A DNA stretch of 6,484 bases from NCBI GenBank assembly GCA_027623875.1, contig JAQBUS010000070.1, positions 1 through 6,484 on the forward strand, written 5' to 3'. Both the position numbers and the translations under genes were made by a program. Source of the stretch: Pseudomonadota bacterium. Lineage in GTDB: Bacteria; Pseudomonadota; Alphaproteobacteria; Rhodobacterales; Rhodobacteraceae. Shown one piece after another: positions 1 to 5,664 of this stretch. Under the pieces are notes generated by a model. That model worked only from the letters and a program-made list of their open reading frames with translations. It made no database searches and had not been told where the DNA came from. Positions within the stretch are counted from its first letter, which is position 1, and every line of letters starts with the position of its first letter.

Positions 1-363
1 ATTTTAAAATCCGAATATAAAGCTGGACCGTTTAAATGCGTTATGCATTGTTTTTCTTCCAGTCAGGAACTAGCAATAACAGCCTTAGAACTTGGATTTT
101 ATCTCTCAATGTCTGGTATAGTTGCTTTTCCAAAAAGCTCAGAGTTAAGAGATATTTTTTCAAAAGCGCCCGTTGAAAAGATATTAATTGAAACAGACTC
201 ACCATACTTGGCTCCTCCACCCTTTAGAGGTCAACGAAACGAACCAGGCTATTCAGTTTATACAGCAAAGGTAGCCGCGGAGATTTTTGACATGGACTAC
301 GCCGTATTCGCACTCCAAACTCAACGAAACTTTAACGAATTATTTAGTAAGGCCGCCTCATGA
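1..363 (+). CDS. tatD: TatD family metal-dependent hydrolase, 3' part only
   Basis: The reading frame is open from the first base, so this is the last 120 residues of a protein whose start lies outside the window; the family is usually about 255-265 residues. Family hallmarks visible are MHCFSSS (His at visible residue 16), the strand LSMSGIVAFPKS, the metal-site block ILIETDSPYLAP (Asp at residue 66), and RGQRNEP shortly after. TatD proteins are TIM-barrel, divalent-metal DNases/hydrolases of the cytoplasm, linked in other bacteria to 3'-5' exonuclease activity and DNA quality control. An internal ATG at 43 is not the true start, because conserved sequence continues upstream of it. The stop overlaps the next gene by four bases (ATGA), indicating translational coupling. 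In many alphaproteobacteria tatD follows metG and precedes an MBL-fold hydrolase, as here. The family call is firm; the exact substrate is not. Confidence 0.93.
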   Translation: MLKSEYKAGPFKCVMHCFSSSQELAITALELGFYLSMSGIVAFPKSSELRDIFSKAPVEKILIETDSPYLAPPPFRGQRNEPGYSVYTAKVAAEIFDMDYAVFALQTQRNFNELFSKAAS

Positions 364-1157
364 CAAAACTGCGGTTTACTATTCTTGGGTGTGGATCATC
401 TGGTGGAGTACCTCGGATAGGTGGGCATTGGGGCGACTGTGATCCTAACAACCCAAAGAATAGAAGACGTCGCTGCTCACTCTTAGTAGAAAAAATTAGC
501 TCTGAGGGAACGACATCTGTGTTAGTGGACACATCTCCAGATCTTAGAAATCAACTCTTAGATGCTAATGTCACACGCCTTGACGGAGTTATATACACTC
601 ACTTTCATGCAGATCATATTCATGGAATTGACGACTTAAGAATGGTAGTCTTTAATATGAAAGAGCGGATAAACGTATGGGCCGACGGAAAAACAAAAGA
701 CAACTTGTTTGATAGGTTTGGTTATGCTTTTATTCAGCCAGAAAATTCTCCCTACCCACCGATTTTAATAATGAATAAATTGGATGGAAGCTTTGCTATC
801 GATGGGCCTGGTGGCGAAATAAGAATAATGCCTTTTAAAGCAAAACATGGCTCGATTGATAGCCTTGGCTTTAGGATCAAGAATGTTGCATACCTTCCAG
901 ATGTATCCGACTTATATCAAGAAACACGCAAATCTCTTGAAAATTTAGATTATTTTATCGTGGATGCCTTACGTCGTACTCCACACCCTAGTCACACCCA
1001 TTTAGAAAATACCCTAAAATGGATTGATGAGTTGAAACCATCGAATTCAATTATAACAAATATGCATATAGATATGGATTACGACACTCTGCATGCTGAA
1101 CTTCCAAATAGTATCGTTCCGGCATACGATGGTATGAAAATAGAAATAGAACTTTAA
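360..1157 (+). CDS. MBL-fold metallo-hydrolase, PhnP-like (phosphodiesterase type)
   Basis: A 265-residue cytoplasmic metallo-beta-lactamase-fold hydrolase. It opens with the family leader LGCGSSGGVPRIGG followed by GDCDPNNPKNRRRRC (Cys27, Cys39). The metal-binding motif HFHADH lies at residues 81-86, followed by GIDDLR. Further likely ligands are His163 (KAKHGS), Asp181 (YLPDVSD) and His236 (TNMHIDMD), giving the full two-metal set. Relatives include PhnP, a phosphoribosyl 1,2-cyclic phosphate phosphodiesterase of phosphonate breakdown. No other phn gene is present, so this is more likely the housekeeping alphaproteobacterial paralogue with an unproven phosphodiester substrate. The ATG at 360 is supported by AAGG at 349-352, seven bases upstream, and by the ATGA overlap with tatD. 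The next gene begins directly after its stop codon. Confidence 0.92.
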   Translation: MTKLRFTILGCGSSGGVPRIGGHWGDCDPNNPKNRRRRCSLLVEKISSEGTTSVLVDTSPDLRNQLLDANVTRLDGVIYTHFHADHIHGIDDLRMVVFNMKERINVWADGKTKDNLFDRFGYAFIQPENSPYPPILIMNKLDGSFAIDGPGGEIRIMPFKAKHGSIDSLGFRIKNVAYLPDVSDLYQETRKSLENLDYFIVDALRRTPHPSHTHLENTLKWIDELKPSNSIITNMHIDMDYDTLHAELPNSIVPAYDGMKIEIEL

Positions 1158-2087
1158 ATGTCTACCCTAATTCAGGTCCTTTTTCCAGTTTTTCTTGTAC
1201 TTAGCTTTGGGTACGTTTCGGTTAAATGTGGATGGTTTACCACCTCTGGGGTTGAGGGCCTTATGACCTTTACCCAAAAATTTGCCATCCCATGTCTCTT
1301 ATTTAACGCTATGGCTACCTTAGAGATAAGCAGCTATTTTAACCTCAACCTATTAATTTCTTATTTTATTCCAGCTCTTTTTGGATTCATATTGGGAACA
1401 TTAGCTTCCAGAATTATATTCAAAAAACCTTGGGAAAACAGCATAGTAATCGGATTTTGTTGTTTCTACTCCAATGCACTTTTACTTGGTCTACCTATTA
1501 TGGAAAGAGCCTACGGTCCAGACTCGCTGGCCCCGAATTATGCCCTAATAGCTCTCAACACACCTTTTTGTTATGCGGTTGGTATCGTCCTGATGGAAAT
1601 TGTAAAAGGGAGTGGAAAAGGATTCAGTTCGACAGTAATAAAAGCGACAAGAGAGATCTTTAGTAATATCCTAGTAATAAGTATCTTAGCTGGCATTCTA
1701 GTCAACGTACTGGCCATTAAAATCCCTAATGGTCTGGTCGAAGCATTAGGGATAATGATGGCTGCAGCTCTTCCCGCTGCGATTTTTGGACTTGGAGGAG
1801 TTCTTGCTCGCTATAAATTAGACGCAGATCTCGCTCCCGTGTTCATGGTGGGAGCAATAATGCTCCTATTTCAACCATATTTAACTTGGACACTAGCAAA
1901 CTATATTGACCTAAAAGAAGAAACCCTAAGATCCGTTATATTAACTTCTGCAATGGCACCCGGTTTAAACGCATACATATTTGCCAATATGTATGGGGTG
2001 TCCAAAAAAATTGCAGCATCCTCAATTCTTTTCTGCACAGCATCGTCAACCATAACTTTATGGATGTGGCTCTCAATGATGCCATAA
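1158..2087 (+). CDS. AEC (auxin efflux carrier) family permease
   Basis: A 309-residue, very hydrophobic inner-membrane protein with about ten predicted membrane segments, roughly at residues 4-22, 37-55, 63-87, 93-113, 125-147, 167-187, 193-215, 225-247, 255-277 and 285-306. The two halves each carry a polar, proline-broken motif typical of this family: FAIPCLLFNA and SNALLLGLPI (residues 105-114) in the first half, SAMAPGLNAYIFANMYG (264-280) in the second. Bacterial AEC members export or exchange small organic anions such as malate or malonate; this one's substrate cannot be read from the sequence. Its ATG touches the stop codon of the preceding gene (TAAATG) and has no strong Shine-Dalgarno sequence, so translation probably depends on coupling. 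A permease is a less expected third member after the tatD/MBL pair, so a functional link to them is doubtful. Confidence 0.9.
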   Translation: MSTLIQVLFPVFLVLSFGYVSVKCGWFTTSGVEGLMTFTQKFAIPCLLFNAMATLEISSYFNLNLLISYFIPALFGFILGTLASRIIFKKPWENSIVIGFCCFYSNALLLGLPIMERAYGPDSLAPNYALIALNTPFCYAVGIVLMEIVKGSGKGFSSTVIKATREIFSNILVISILAGILVNVLAIKIPNGLVEALGIMMAAALPAAIFGLGGVLARYKLDADLAPVFMVGAIMLLFQPYLTWTLANYIDLKEETLRSVILTSAMAPGLNAYIFANMYGVSKKIAASSILFCTASSTITLWMWLSMMP

Positions 2088-2173
2088 CTAAAACTAAAAT
2101 TCTTACCAAATCGTAATGAGTTACTACTTATTCATCTACTCAATGCAAGGTCCATCACAGAACCTAAGAAAAT
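2088..2173. other. Short convergent spacer between permease and lipoprotein genes
   Basis: This AT-rich spacer separates the 3' ends of two converging genes. A stem-loop lies at 2148-2165; on the - strand it reads AGGTTC-TGTGAT-GGACCT, six pairs including one G-U, starting eight bases after the lipoprotein stop. It lacks a following T-run, so it is at best a weak transcript end or RNA-stabilising hairpin. I see no good intrinsic terminator for the + strand operon. A 21-codon + strand frame at about 2117 has no ribosome binding site and is not called. Confidence 0.35.
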
Positions 2174-2281
2174 TTAATTAGATGAAAACCAATTCATCGG
2201 ATTCACGTATGAATCTTGAAGTGAAGCACAGCCACCAAGAAGACTGGTCGCAATAAGTAGAACAGCTATTTTCTTTTTCAT
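2174..2281 (-). CDS. Tiny predicted lipoprotein (35 residues)
   Basis: A complete small gene, easily missed because of its length. The product begins MKKKIAVLLIATSLLGGC: a basic N-terminus, a hydrophobic core and a type II signal-peptidase lipobox (LLGGC), with Cys18 as the predicted lipidated residue. The mature part is only 18 residues: CAS, then LQ, then DSYVNPMNWFSSN. The ATG at 2281 is preceded by AAGGA (2290-2294) with an eight-base spacer, which strongly supports real translation. It stands alone, convergent with the permease gene and about 245 bases downstream of the thiolase stop on the same strand. I recall that alphaproteobacterial small lipoproteins can carry an N-P-x-N-W-F stretch after the lipobox, but this was not checked. 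Function unknown. It could also be a lysis/entericidin-like small lipoprotein, though it lacks clear features of those, or the shortened remnant of a longer lipoprotein. Confidence 0.75.
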   Translation of the reverse strand: MKKKIAVLLIATSLLGGCASLQDSYVNPMNWFSSN

Positions 2282-2289
2282 AATTTCAA

Positions 2290-2294
2290 TCCTT
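2290..2294 (-). promoter_or_regulatory. Ribosome binding site of the tiny lipoprotein
   Basis: AAGGA on the - strand lies eight bases before the ATG at 2281. It is one of the best Shine-Dalgarno matches in the window and is the main evidence that this very short frame is a real gene. Confidence 0.7.
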
Positions 2295-2526
2295 ATTTGT
2301 TTCCAGAGCAAACTAATCCATAATTTAAGTACTTTAAAGAGAAAAAATGCCATAATACTAATTTATTTATTTACTTTAACTATATAGATACAGAAATTTA
2401 TTGTGTTACTAACTTTCAACATTACATCTTCTTTTGAGCTATAAAACACCTTCCGAACTTAAGCCCAATTATTCTCAAAACCTAAATAGAATTAAAATAC
2501 ATCATAACGACTTCTAAGCTAAATTA
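2295..2526. other. AT-rich intergenic stretch, likely promoter region of the lipoprotein
   Basis: This stretch lies between the thiolase stop and the lipoprotein ribosome binding site. It has no open frame of note on either strand and no RNA gene I recognise. The best -10-like hexamer for the lipoprotein is TATTAT on the - strand (2352-2357), about 70 bases upstream of its ATG. Its -35 partner (GTTAAA with a 17-base gap) is poor, so a promoter is only suggested. No GC-rich hairpin plus T-run follows the thiolase stop, so read-through from the thiolase into the lipoprotein is possible. Confidence 0.4.
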
Positions 2527-3684
2527 TTATCTGGATGCCTCAAGAATAGAACAGTAATTTGCCACCCCTGTTCCTCCCATGTTAAAAATGCACCCCAAGT
2601 TTGCGGACGTTTTTTGCATAAGTCCAGCCTCCCCAACCACCTGAGCAGCTGCAAGGGCATGCATTGAAACACCTGTAGCTCCTACTGGATGACCTTTTGC
2701 CTTGAGCCCACCAGATAAATTAATTGGAGTTGATCCTTCTGAAAAAACTGTGCCGTCAAGTACTGCTCTGGACCCCTGCCCGACTTTAGTTAATCCCATC
2801 GCTTCATAAATCATCAGTTCAGCCATTGTAAAACAATCATGAACCTCCGCAAAATCTAAGTCATTTACGCTTATATTCGCTTCCTCAAAAGCCTTTTTAA
2901 AAGCTTCTGCCGGCCCCTCAAACTTAAGAATGTCTCTCTTTGACATAGGCAAGAAGTCGTTAACTTGTACTGATGATCGAAACCGAACAGATCGTTTAAA
3001 ATTGTGAGACGCATCGTCAGCGACCATCACTAGAGCCGCAGCACCATCAGAAATCAACGAACAATCAGTCAACCTGAGCGGGGGCGCAACCATGGGGTTC
3101 CTATCACTTACTATATTACAAAATTCAAAGCCAACATCTTTTTGCATTTGCGCAAGAGGGTTTTTTACTGAATTAGAATGATTCTTTGCCGCAATTCTTG
3201 CTAAAATATCAGACTTATTACCATTAGCCTGAAAGTAACTATCAGCAAGTCGTCCAAATAAATGCGGAAACGAAAACGTTCCCTCTTCCGCCTGATATGA
3301 AGCTGTCATCAAAGCCTCGGTAACGCCTTTAGTGTCTTTATCGGTCATTTTTTCGACACCAATTACGAGTGCAACTTTTGTTCTGCCCGATTCAATTGCA
3401 TTTCGAGCTCCAAAAACCGCTGCAGATCCAGAGGCACAAGCATTTTCTAACCGAGTTGCAGGCACAAATCTTAAATCAGAACTTATTTGAAGTGGCATCG
3501 AAGAAATAAAACTATCTGGTACAAGCCCAGCATTAGCATGCCCTATCCAAATACCATCTACGTCTTTAGGGTCGACCTGGGCATGCTCCATTGCTTCTCT
3601 TCCAGCATTACAGATTAACTCCTCTAGTGTCTCATCTAATCTTCCAAATGGAGTATGACCCCAACCTACGATATGTGCTTCCAT
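2527..3684 (-). CDS. Thiolase family protein, SCP2-type (acetyl-CoA acetyltransferase-like)
   Basis: A 385-residue cytoplasmic thiolase-fold enzyme of about the family's usual length. The nucleophile loop is ENACASGSAA with Cys83. The HDCF motif (His282, Cys284), where classical thiolases have NEAF, and GHPVGATG (His332) follow in order. At the C-terminus the classical CxGGGxG loop is replaced by FNMGGTG, so the usual second catalytic cysteine is missing from that place. HDCF together with the altered last loop marks the SCP2/sterol-carrier-like subgroup. Members cleave or form beta-keto acyl-CoA bonds, often on branched or unusual acyl chains; some act with a small OB-fold partner protein, which is not visible here. 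The start at ATG 3684 is chosen because AAAGGGAAG lies just upstream and MEAHIVGWGHTPFG matches the family N-terminus. An upstream in-frame TTG at 3702 would place the ribosome binding site inside the gene. Exact substrate unknown. Confidence 0.9.
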   Translation of the reverse strand: MEAHIVGWGHTPFGRLDETLEELICNAGREAMEHAQVDPKDVDGIWIGHANAGLVPDSFISSMPLQISSDLRFVPATRLENACASGSAAVFGARNAIESGRTKVALVIGVEKMTDKDTKGVTEALMTASYQAEEGTFSFPHLFGRLADSYFQANGNKSDILARIAAKNHSNSVKNPLAQMQKDVGFEFCNIVSDRNPMVAPPLRLTDCSLISDGAAALVMVADDASHNFKRSVRFRSSVQVNDFLPMSKRDILKFEGPAEAFKKAFEEANISVNDLDFAEVHDCFTMAELMIYEAMGLTKVGQGSRAVLDGTVFSEGSTPINLSGGLKAKGHPVGATGVSMHALAAAQVVGEAGLMQKTSANLGCIFNMGGTGVANYCSILEASR

Positions 3685-3687
3685 GAG

Positions 3688-3696
3688 CTTCCCTTT
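3688..3696 (-). promoter_or_regulatory. Ribosome binding site that fixes the thiolase start
   Basis: AAAGGGAAG on the - strand, with AGGG six bases before the ATG at 3684. It favours this ATG over the in-frame TTG at 3702, which has no comparable site. Confidence 0.7.
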
Positions 3697-3705
3697 TCTC
3701 AACAG

Positions 3706-3726
3706 GCTATTCTTAATTAGAATAGC
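3706..3726. promoter_or_regulatory. Perfect 8-bp inverted repeat upstream of thiolase (operator candidate)
   Basis: GCTATTCT - TAATT - AGAATAGC is a perfect palindrome with 8-base arms and a 5-base centre, 22-42 bases upstream of the thiolase ATG. No T-run follows it on either strand, so it is not an intrinsic terminator. On the - strand it overlaps a -10-like TCTAAT (3716-3721) and sits directly beside another, TAATAT (3727-3732), a position that fits a repressor operator. Alternatively it folds as a hairpin in the thiolase 5' leader. That it regulates anything is inference. Confidence 0.5.
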
Positions 3727-3791
3727 ATATTACCTTGTTCAGTTACTAACATAAAAAAATATTCATCATTTTAAATTAAAACTTATATTTC

Positions 3792-5375
3792 TTACCATTT
3801 CCCAATGAGTATTCCCGATGCTTCTTCATTTCCACGATTTCTTTCTAATTCAGCATCTGACTGAGCAACACGGTTTTTCCTTGATATTAATCTTTCCAAA
3901 AGTAAGGCGTGCATAGTTTTCCTAATACCTTCATGATCTGGATCCACCCCTAAATCGAAAAACTCTTCAACATCAGCAGTTAAGTCAAACAGCTGTGGCT
4001 CGAAACCTCGAAAATAGATGTATTTCCATTCCTGTGTTCTCATCATATAACCGCGCGCATCATAATTTCCAACGCCTAGTATATCACGAGCCCTATAATA
4101 AGAGTAATCAATCTCAGAGAAGACAGCCTCCCTCCAATCAGTGACATCTTTACCGTGCAGAAAAGGCTCTAATGACATACCCTCTAAACGGTGGTCAGCA
4201 GGTGGAGCTCTTTTTGCTGATAGAAAGGTTGGAACCAGATCAATAGCTTCTACAAGCTCATTTACTATAGTCCCTCTTGAAATATCAGCCTCAGGTCGAG
4301 GATCAAATATAATAAGAGGAACCCTAACAGACACCTCATGGAATAACTCCTTTTCACCGAGCCAATGGTCTCCCAAATAATCACCGTGATCTGAAGTGAA
4401 TACAATCATTGTCTCATCTGCTTTCCCACTGTCCTTTAACCAATTGAATAACTCGCCGAGATGATCGTCTATCTGTTTTATCATTCCCATATATGCCGGC
4501 AGCACCGTTTCCCTGGTTTGGTCTTTCGAGAAAACTTGACTAACGTCCATCTTCATAAACGCATCATATACTGGGTGAGGATTAATTTTTTCATCAGGAT
4601 GCCTTTTTACCTCCTTAAAACTATCACTGCTATACATGTTGTGATACGGGGCTGGGGCCATATAGGGCCAATGAGGTTTAATATAGCTCAGATGGCAAAG
4701 CCAAGGCATATCACCACTTTCCTCAATGAACTCCTTTGCTCTTAGGGTCATATAAGCTGTTTCAGAATGCTCCTCTTTTATTCGGGCAGGTAAATTAGAG
4801 TTTCTTAAATACCAACCTGATAAAATCTCCCCGTTTGGCCCTTCAGCAGAGTTGGCATAATCATTCCACGGGTTATCTCCCTTATAACCTTTTTCTTTTA
4901 GCCAATCATTGTAGCGGAGTTTTCCACCTCGTTTCTTAAAGGCAACATCGGGGTGAAGACCATCATCAAGCTCATAAGGTTCAAAGCCAGGGTGAGAAAT
5001 TACCACGCCAATTTCAGTGCTTTGGTTCAACCCTAACCTAGCCATCCCATCCGAGTCAGGTTCCATATGCGTTTTTCCTACTACGGCTGTCCTGACTCCT
5101 AAAGGTCTCAAATAATCACCAAGGGTTAACTCTCCTATAGGCAAGGGCACTCGATTCCATGTCGATCCGTGACTAAAAACTGTACGTCCTGTATAAAAAG
5201 ACGCTCTAGAAGGGCCGCAAACTGGTGATTGAACATAAGCGCGATCAAAGAGCACGCCCTTAGCTGCTAACTTATCAATATTGGGAGTCTTTAAATGTGT
5301 ATGCCCATAGCAAGAAAGATAATCCCAACGCAGTTGATCAGCCATTATAAAAAGAATATTTCTTATTTTTTTCAT
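3792..5375 (-). CDS. Type I sulfatase / phosphonate monoester hydrolase-like enzyme
   Basis: A 527-residue member of the alkaline-phosphatase-superfamily sulfatases. The signature CGPSRASFYTGR starts at Cys53, the residue expected to be oxidised to formylglycine, with Arg57. Other likely active-site residues are Asp13 (MADQ), Asn74, Lys101 and His103 (VGKTH), His235 (KPHWPY), Asp329 and His330 (FTSDHG), and Lys342 (GEKELFHE). The overall layout, including HWPYMAPAPYHNMY and the C-terminal region ending in LFDLTADVEEFFDLG, resembles phosphonate monoester hydrolases. The CxPSR and GKxH residues are sulfatase-like. There is no signal peptide, so it is probably cytoplasmic. Activation would need a formylglycine-generating or anaerobic sulfatase-maturating enzyme elsewhere. 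The ATG at 5375 is preferred over an in-frame TTG at 5387, because GGGA lies six bases before the ATG. The substrate could be an organic sulfate, choline-sulfate-like ester or phosphonate/phosphate ester. Confidence 0.9.
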   Translation of the reverse strand: MKKIRNILFIMADQLRWDYLSCYGHTHLKTPNIDKLAAKGVLFDRAYVQSPVCGPSRASFYTGRTVFSHGSTWNRVPLPIGELTLGDYLRPLGVRTAVVGKTHMEPDSDGMARLGLNQSTEIGVVISHPGFEPYELDDGLHPDVAFKKRGGKLRYNDWLKEKGYKGDNPWNDYANSAEGPNGEILSGWYLRNSNLPARIKEEHSETAYMTLRAKEFIEESGDMPWLCHLSYIKPHWPYMAPAPYHNMYSSDSFKEVKRHPDEKINPHPVYDAFMKMDVSQVFSKDQTRETVLPAYMGMIKQIDDHLGELFNWLKDSGKADETMIVFTSDHGDYLGDHWLGEKELFHEVSVRVPLIIFDPRPEADISRGTIVNELVEAIDLVPTFLSAKRAPPADHRLEGMSLEPFLHGKDVTDWREAVFSEIDYSYYRARDILGVGNYDARGYMMRTQEWKYIYFRGFEPQLFDLTADVEEFFDLGVDPDHEGIRKTMHALLLERLISRKNRVAQSDAELERNRGNEEASGILIGKW

Positions 5376-5379
5376 GAAA

Positions 5380-5385
5380 TTTCCC
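5380..5385 (-). promoter_or_regulatory. Ribosome binding site that fixes the sulfatase start
   Basis: GGGAAA on the - strand, with GGGA six bases before the ATG at 5375. The alternative TTG at 5387 lies upstream of this site, so the shorter MKKIRNILFIMADQ start is preferred. Confidence 0.6.
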
Positions 5386-5410
5386 AAATAAAATTTTAAA
5401 ATAAACCTGG

Positions 5411-5439
5411 CTTATAACCGTAAATAAATCAACTTTCTA
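5411..5439 (-). promoter_or_regulatory. Possible sigma-70 type promoter for the sulfatase
   Basis: On the - strand, TAGAAA (5434-5439) and TATAAG (5411-5416) are separated by 17 bases, and the -10 lies about 35 bases before the sulfatase ATG. The -10 matches well, the -35 only moderately. In such AT-rich DNA chance matches are common, so this is a weak call. Confidence 0.25.
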
Positions 5440-5474
5440 TTAAACGTTTTAGTAATAGTTAAGAAATTTAATAG

Positions 5475-5601
5475 TCAATCATCCAAAGATCCACCAGAAT
5501 GCTTTTCAGCATCCTTCTTCAAAGGGGGAGGTCGGCTTCTTTATATACCCCAGAAAAATGTTTAACACAGGCAACACCGTATGATCAAACTTTATCCCCA
5601 T
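5475..5601 (-). pseudogene. Possible frameshifted small-gene remnant upstream of the sulfatase
   Basis: In the 289-base gap, protein-like reading switches frame around a run of five C on the - strand (5524-5528). One frame runs from ATG 5601 to TGA 5506 and starts MGIKFDHTVLPVLNIFLGY. A second frame in the same place reads VACVKHFSGVYKEADLPL and then stops. A third frame from 5534 to TGA 5475 reads RPPPLKKDAEKHSGGSLDD. Changing the C-run length would join the second and third pieces into one charged tail; removing one base nearby would join the first and third. No good ribosome binding site precedes ATG 5601, and I do not recognise the product. It may be a decayed gene, an assembly error in the homopolymer, or non-coding DNA that looks coding by chance. 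Confidence 0.3.
5488..5533 (-). other. Stem-loop with GNRA-type tetraloop inside a bulged outer helix
   Basis: Read on the - strand, AGGATGCT-GAAA-AGCATTCT (5496-5515) forms an eight-pair stem, one pair being G-U, closed by a GAAA loop. The flanks GACCTCC (5527-5533) and GGTGGATC (5488-5495) can extend it with a bulged A and one U-U mismatch, leaving an 11-base bulge. No T-run follows, so it is not a standard terminator. It lies about 110-160 bases before the sulfatase ATG and could be a leader RNA element. It overlaps the coding-like remnant described separately, and both readings cannot be the main explanation. Confidence 0.35.
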
Positions 5602-5636
5602 ATTCTTCACTTAAAGTATTTAGATTTTAGGCCAAA

Positions 5637-5652
5637 TACAGAAATTCCTGTA
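5637..5652 (-). terminator. Weak stem-loop just after the BKACE stop
   Basis: On the - strand TACAGG-AATT-TCTGTA can form six pairs (one G-U), starting 13 bases after the BKACE stop and followed by only three T. It is in the right place for a transcript end but is AT-rich and lacks a proper T-run, so it would be a poor terminator. Confidence 0.25.
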
Positions 5653-5664
5653 AGTTATAGTTTC

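Noticed and set aside
344..532. Open frame of 62 codons on the - strand across the tatD/MBL junction
   Set aside because: It is antisense to two well-supported genes, has no family motifs and is explained by the coding frame opposite.
1430..1663. 77-codon + strand frame inside the permease gene
   Set aside because: Out-of-frame shadow of a clear membrane protein; no ribosome binding site or recognisable motif.
2117..2182. 21-codon + strand frame after the permease
   Set aside because: No Shine-Dalgarno sequence, no motif, and it overlaps the lipoprotein gene on the opposite strand.
3751..3780. AT-only palindrome TTTTAAATTAAAA followed by a T-run on the - strand, downstream of the sulfatase
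   Set aside because: The stem has no G-C pairs, so it would be too weak for an intrinsic terminator; such patterns are expected by chance in DNA this AT-rich.
4141..4745. Two + strand frames antisense to the sulfatase
   Set aside because: They lie wholly within the sulfatase gene, whose motifs are intact, and carry no features of their own.
5524..5528. Purine tract AAAGGGGGAGG as a strong ribosome binding site on the + strand
   Set aside because: No suitable start codon at the right distance opens a frame with protein-like content on the + strand.
5499..5630. 43-codon + strand frame in the gap before the sulfatase
   Set aside because: No ribosome binding site; composition looks like the complement of the - strand remnant.
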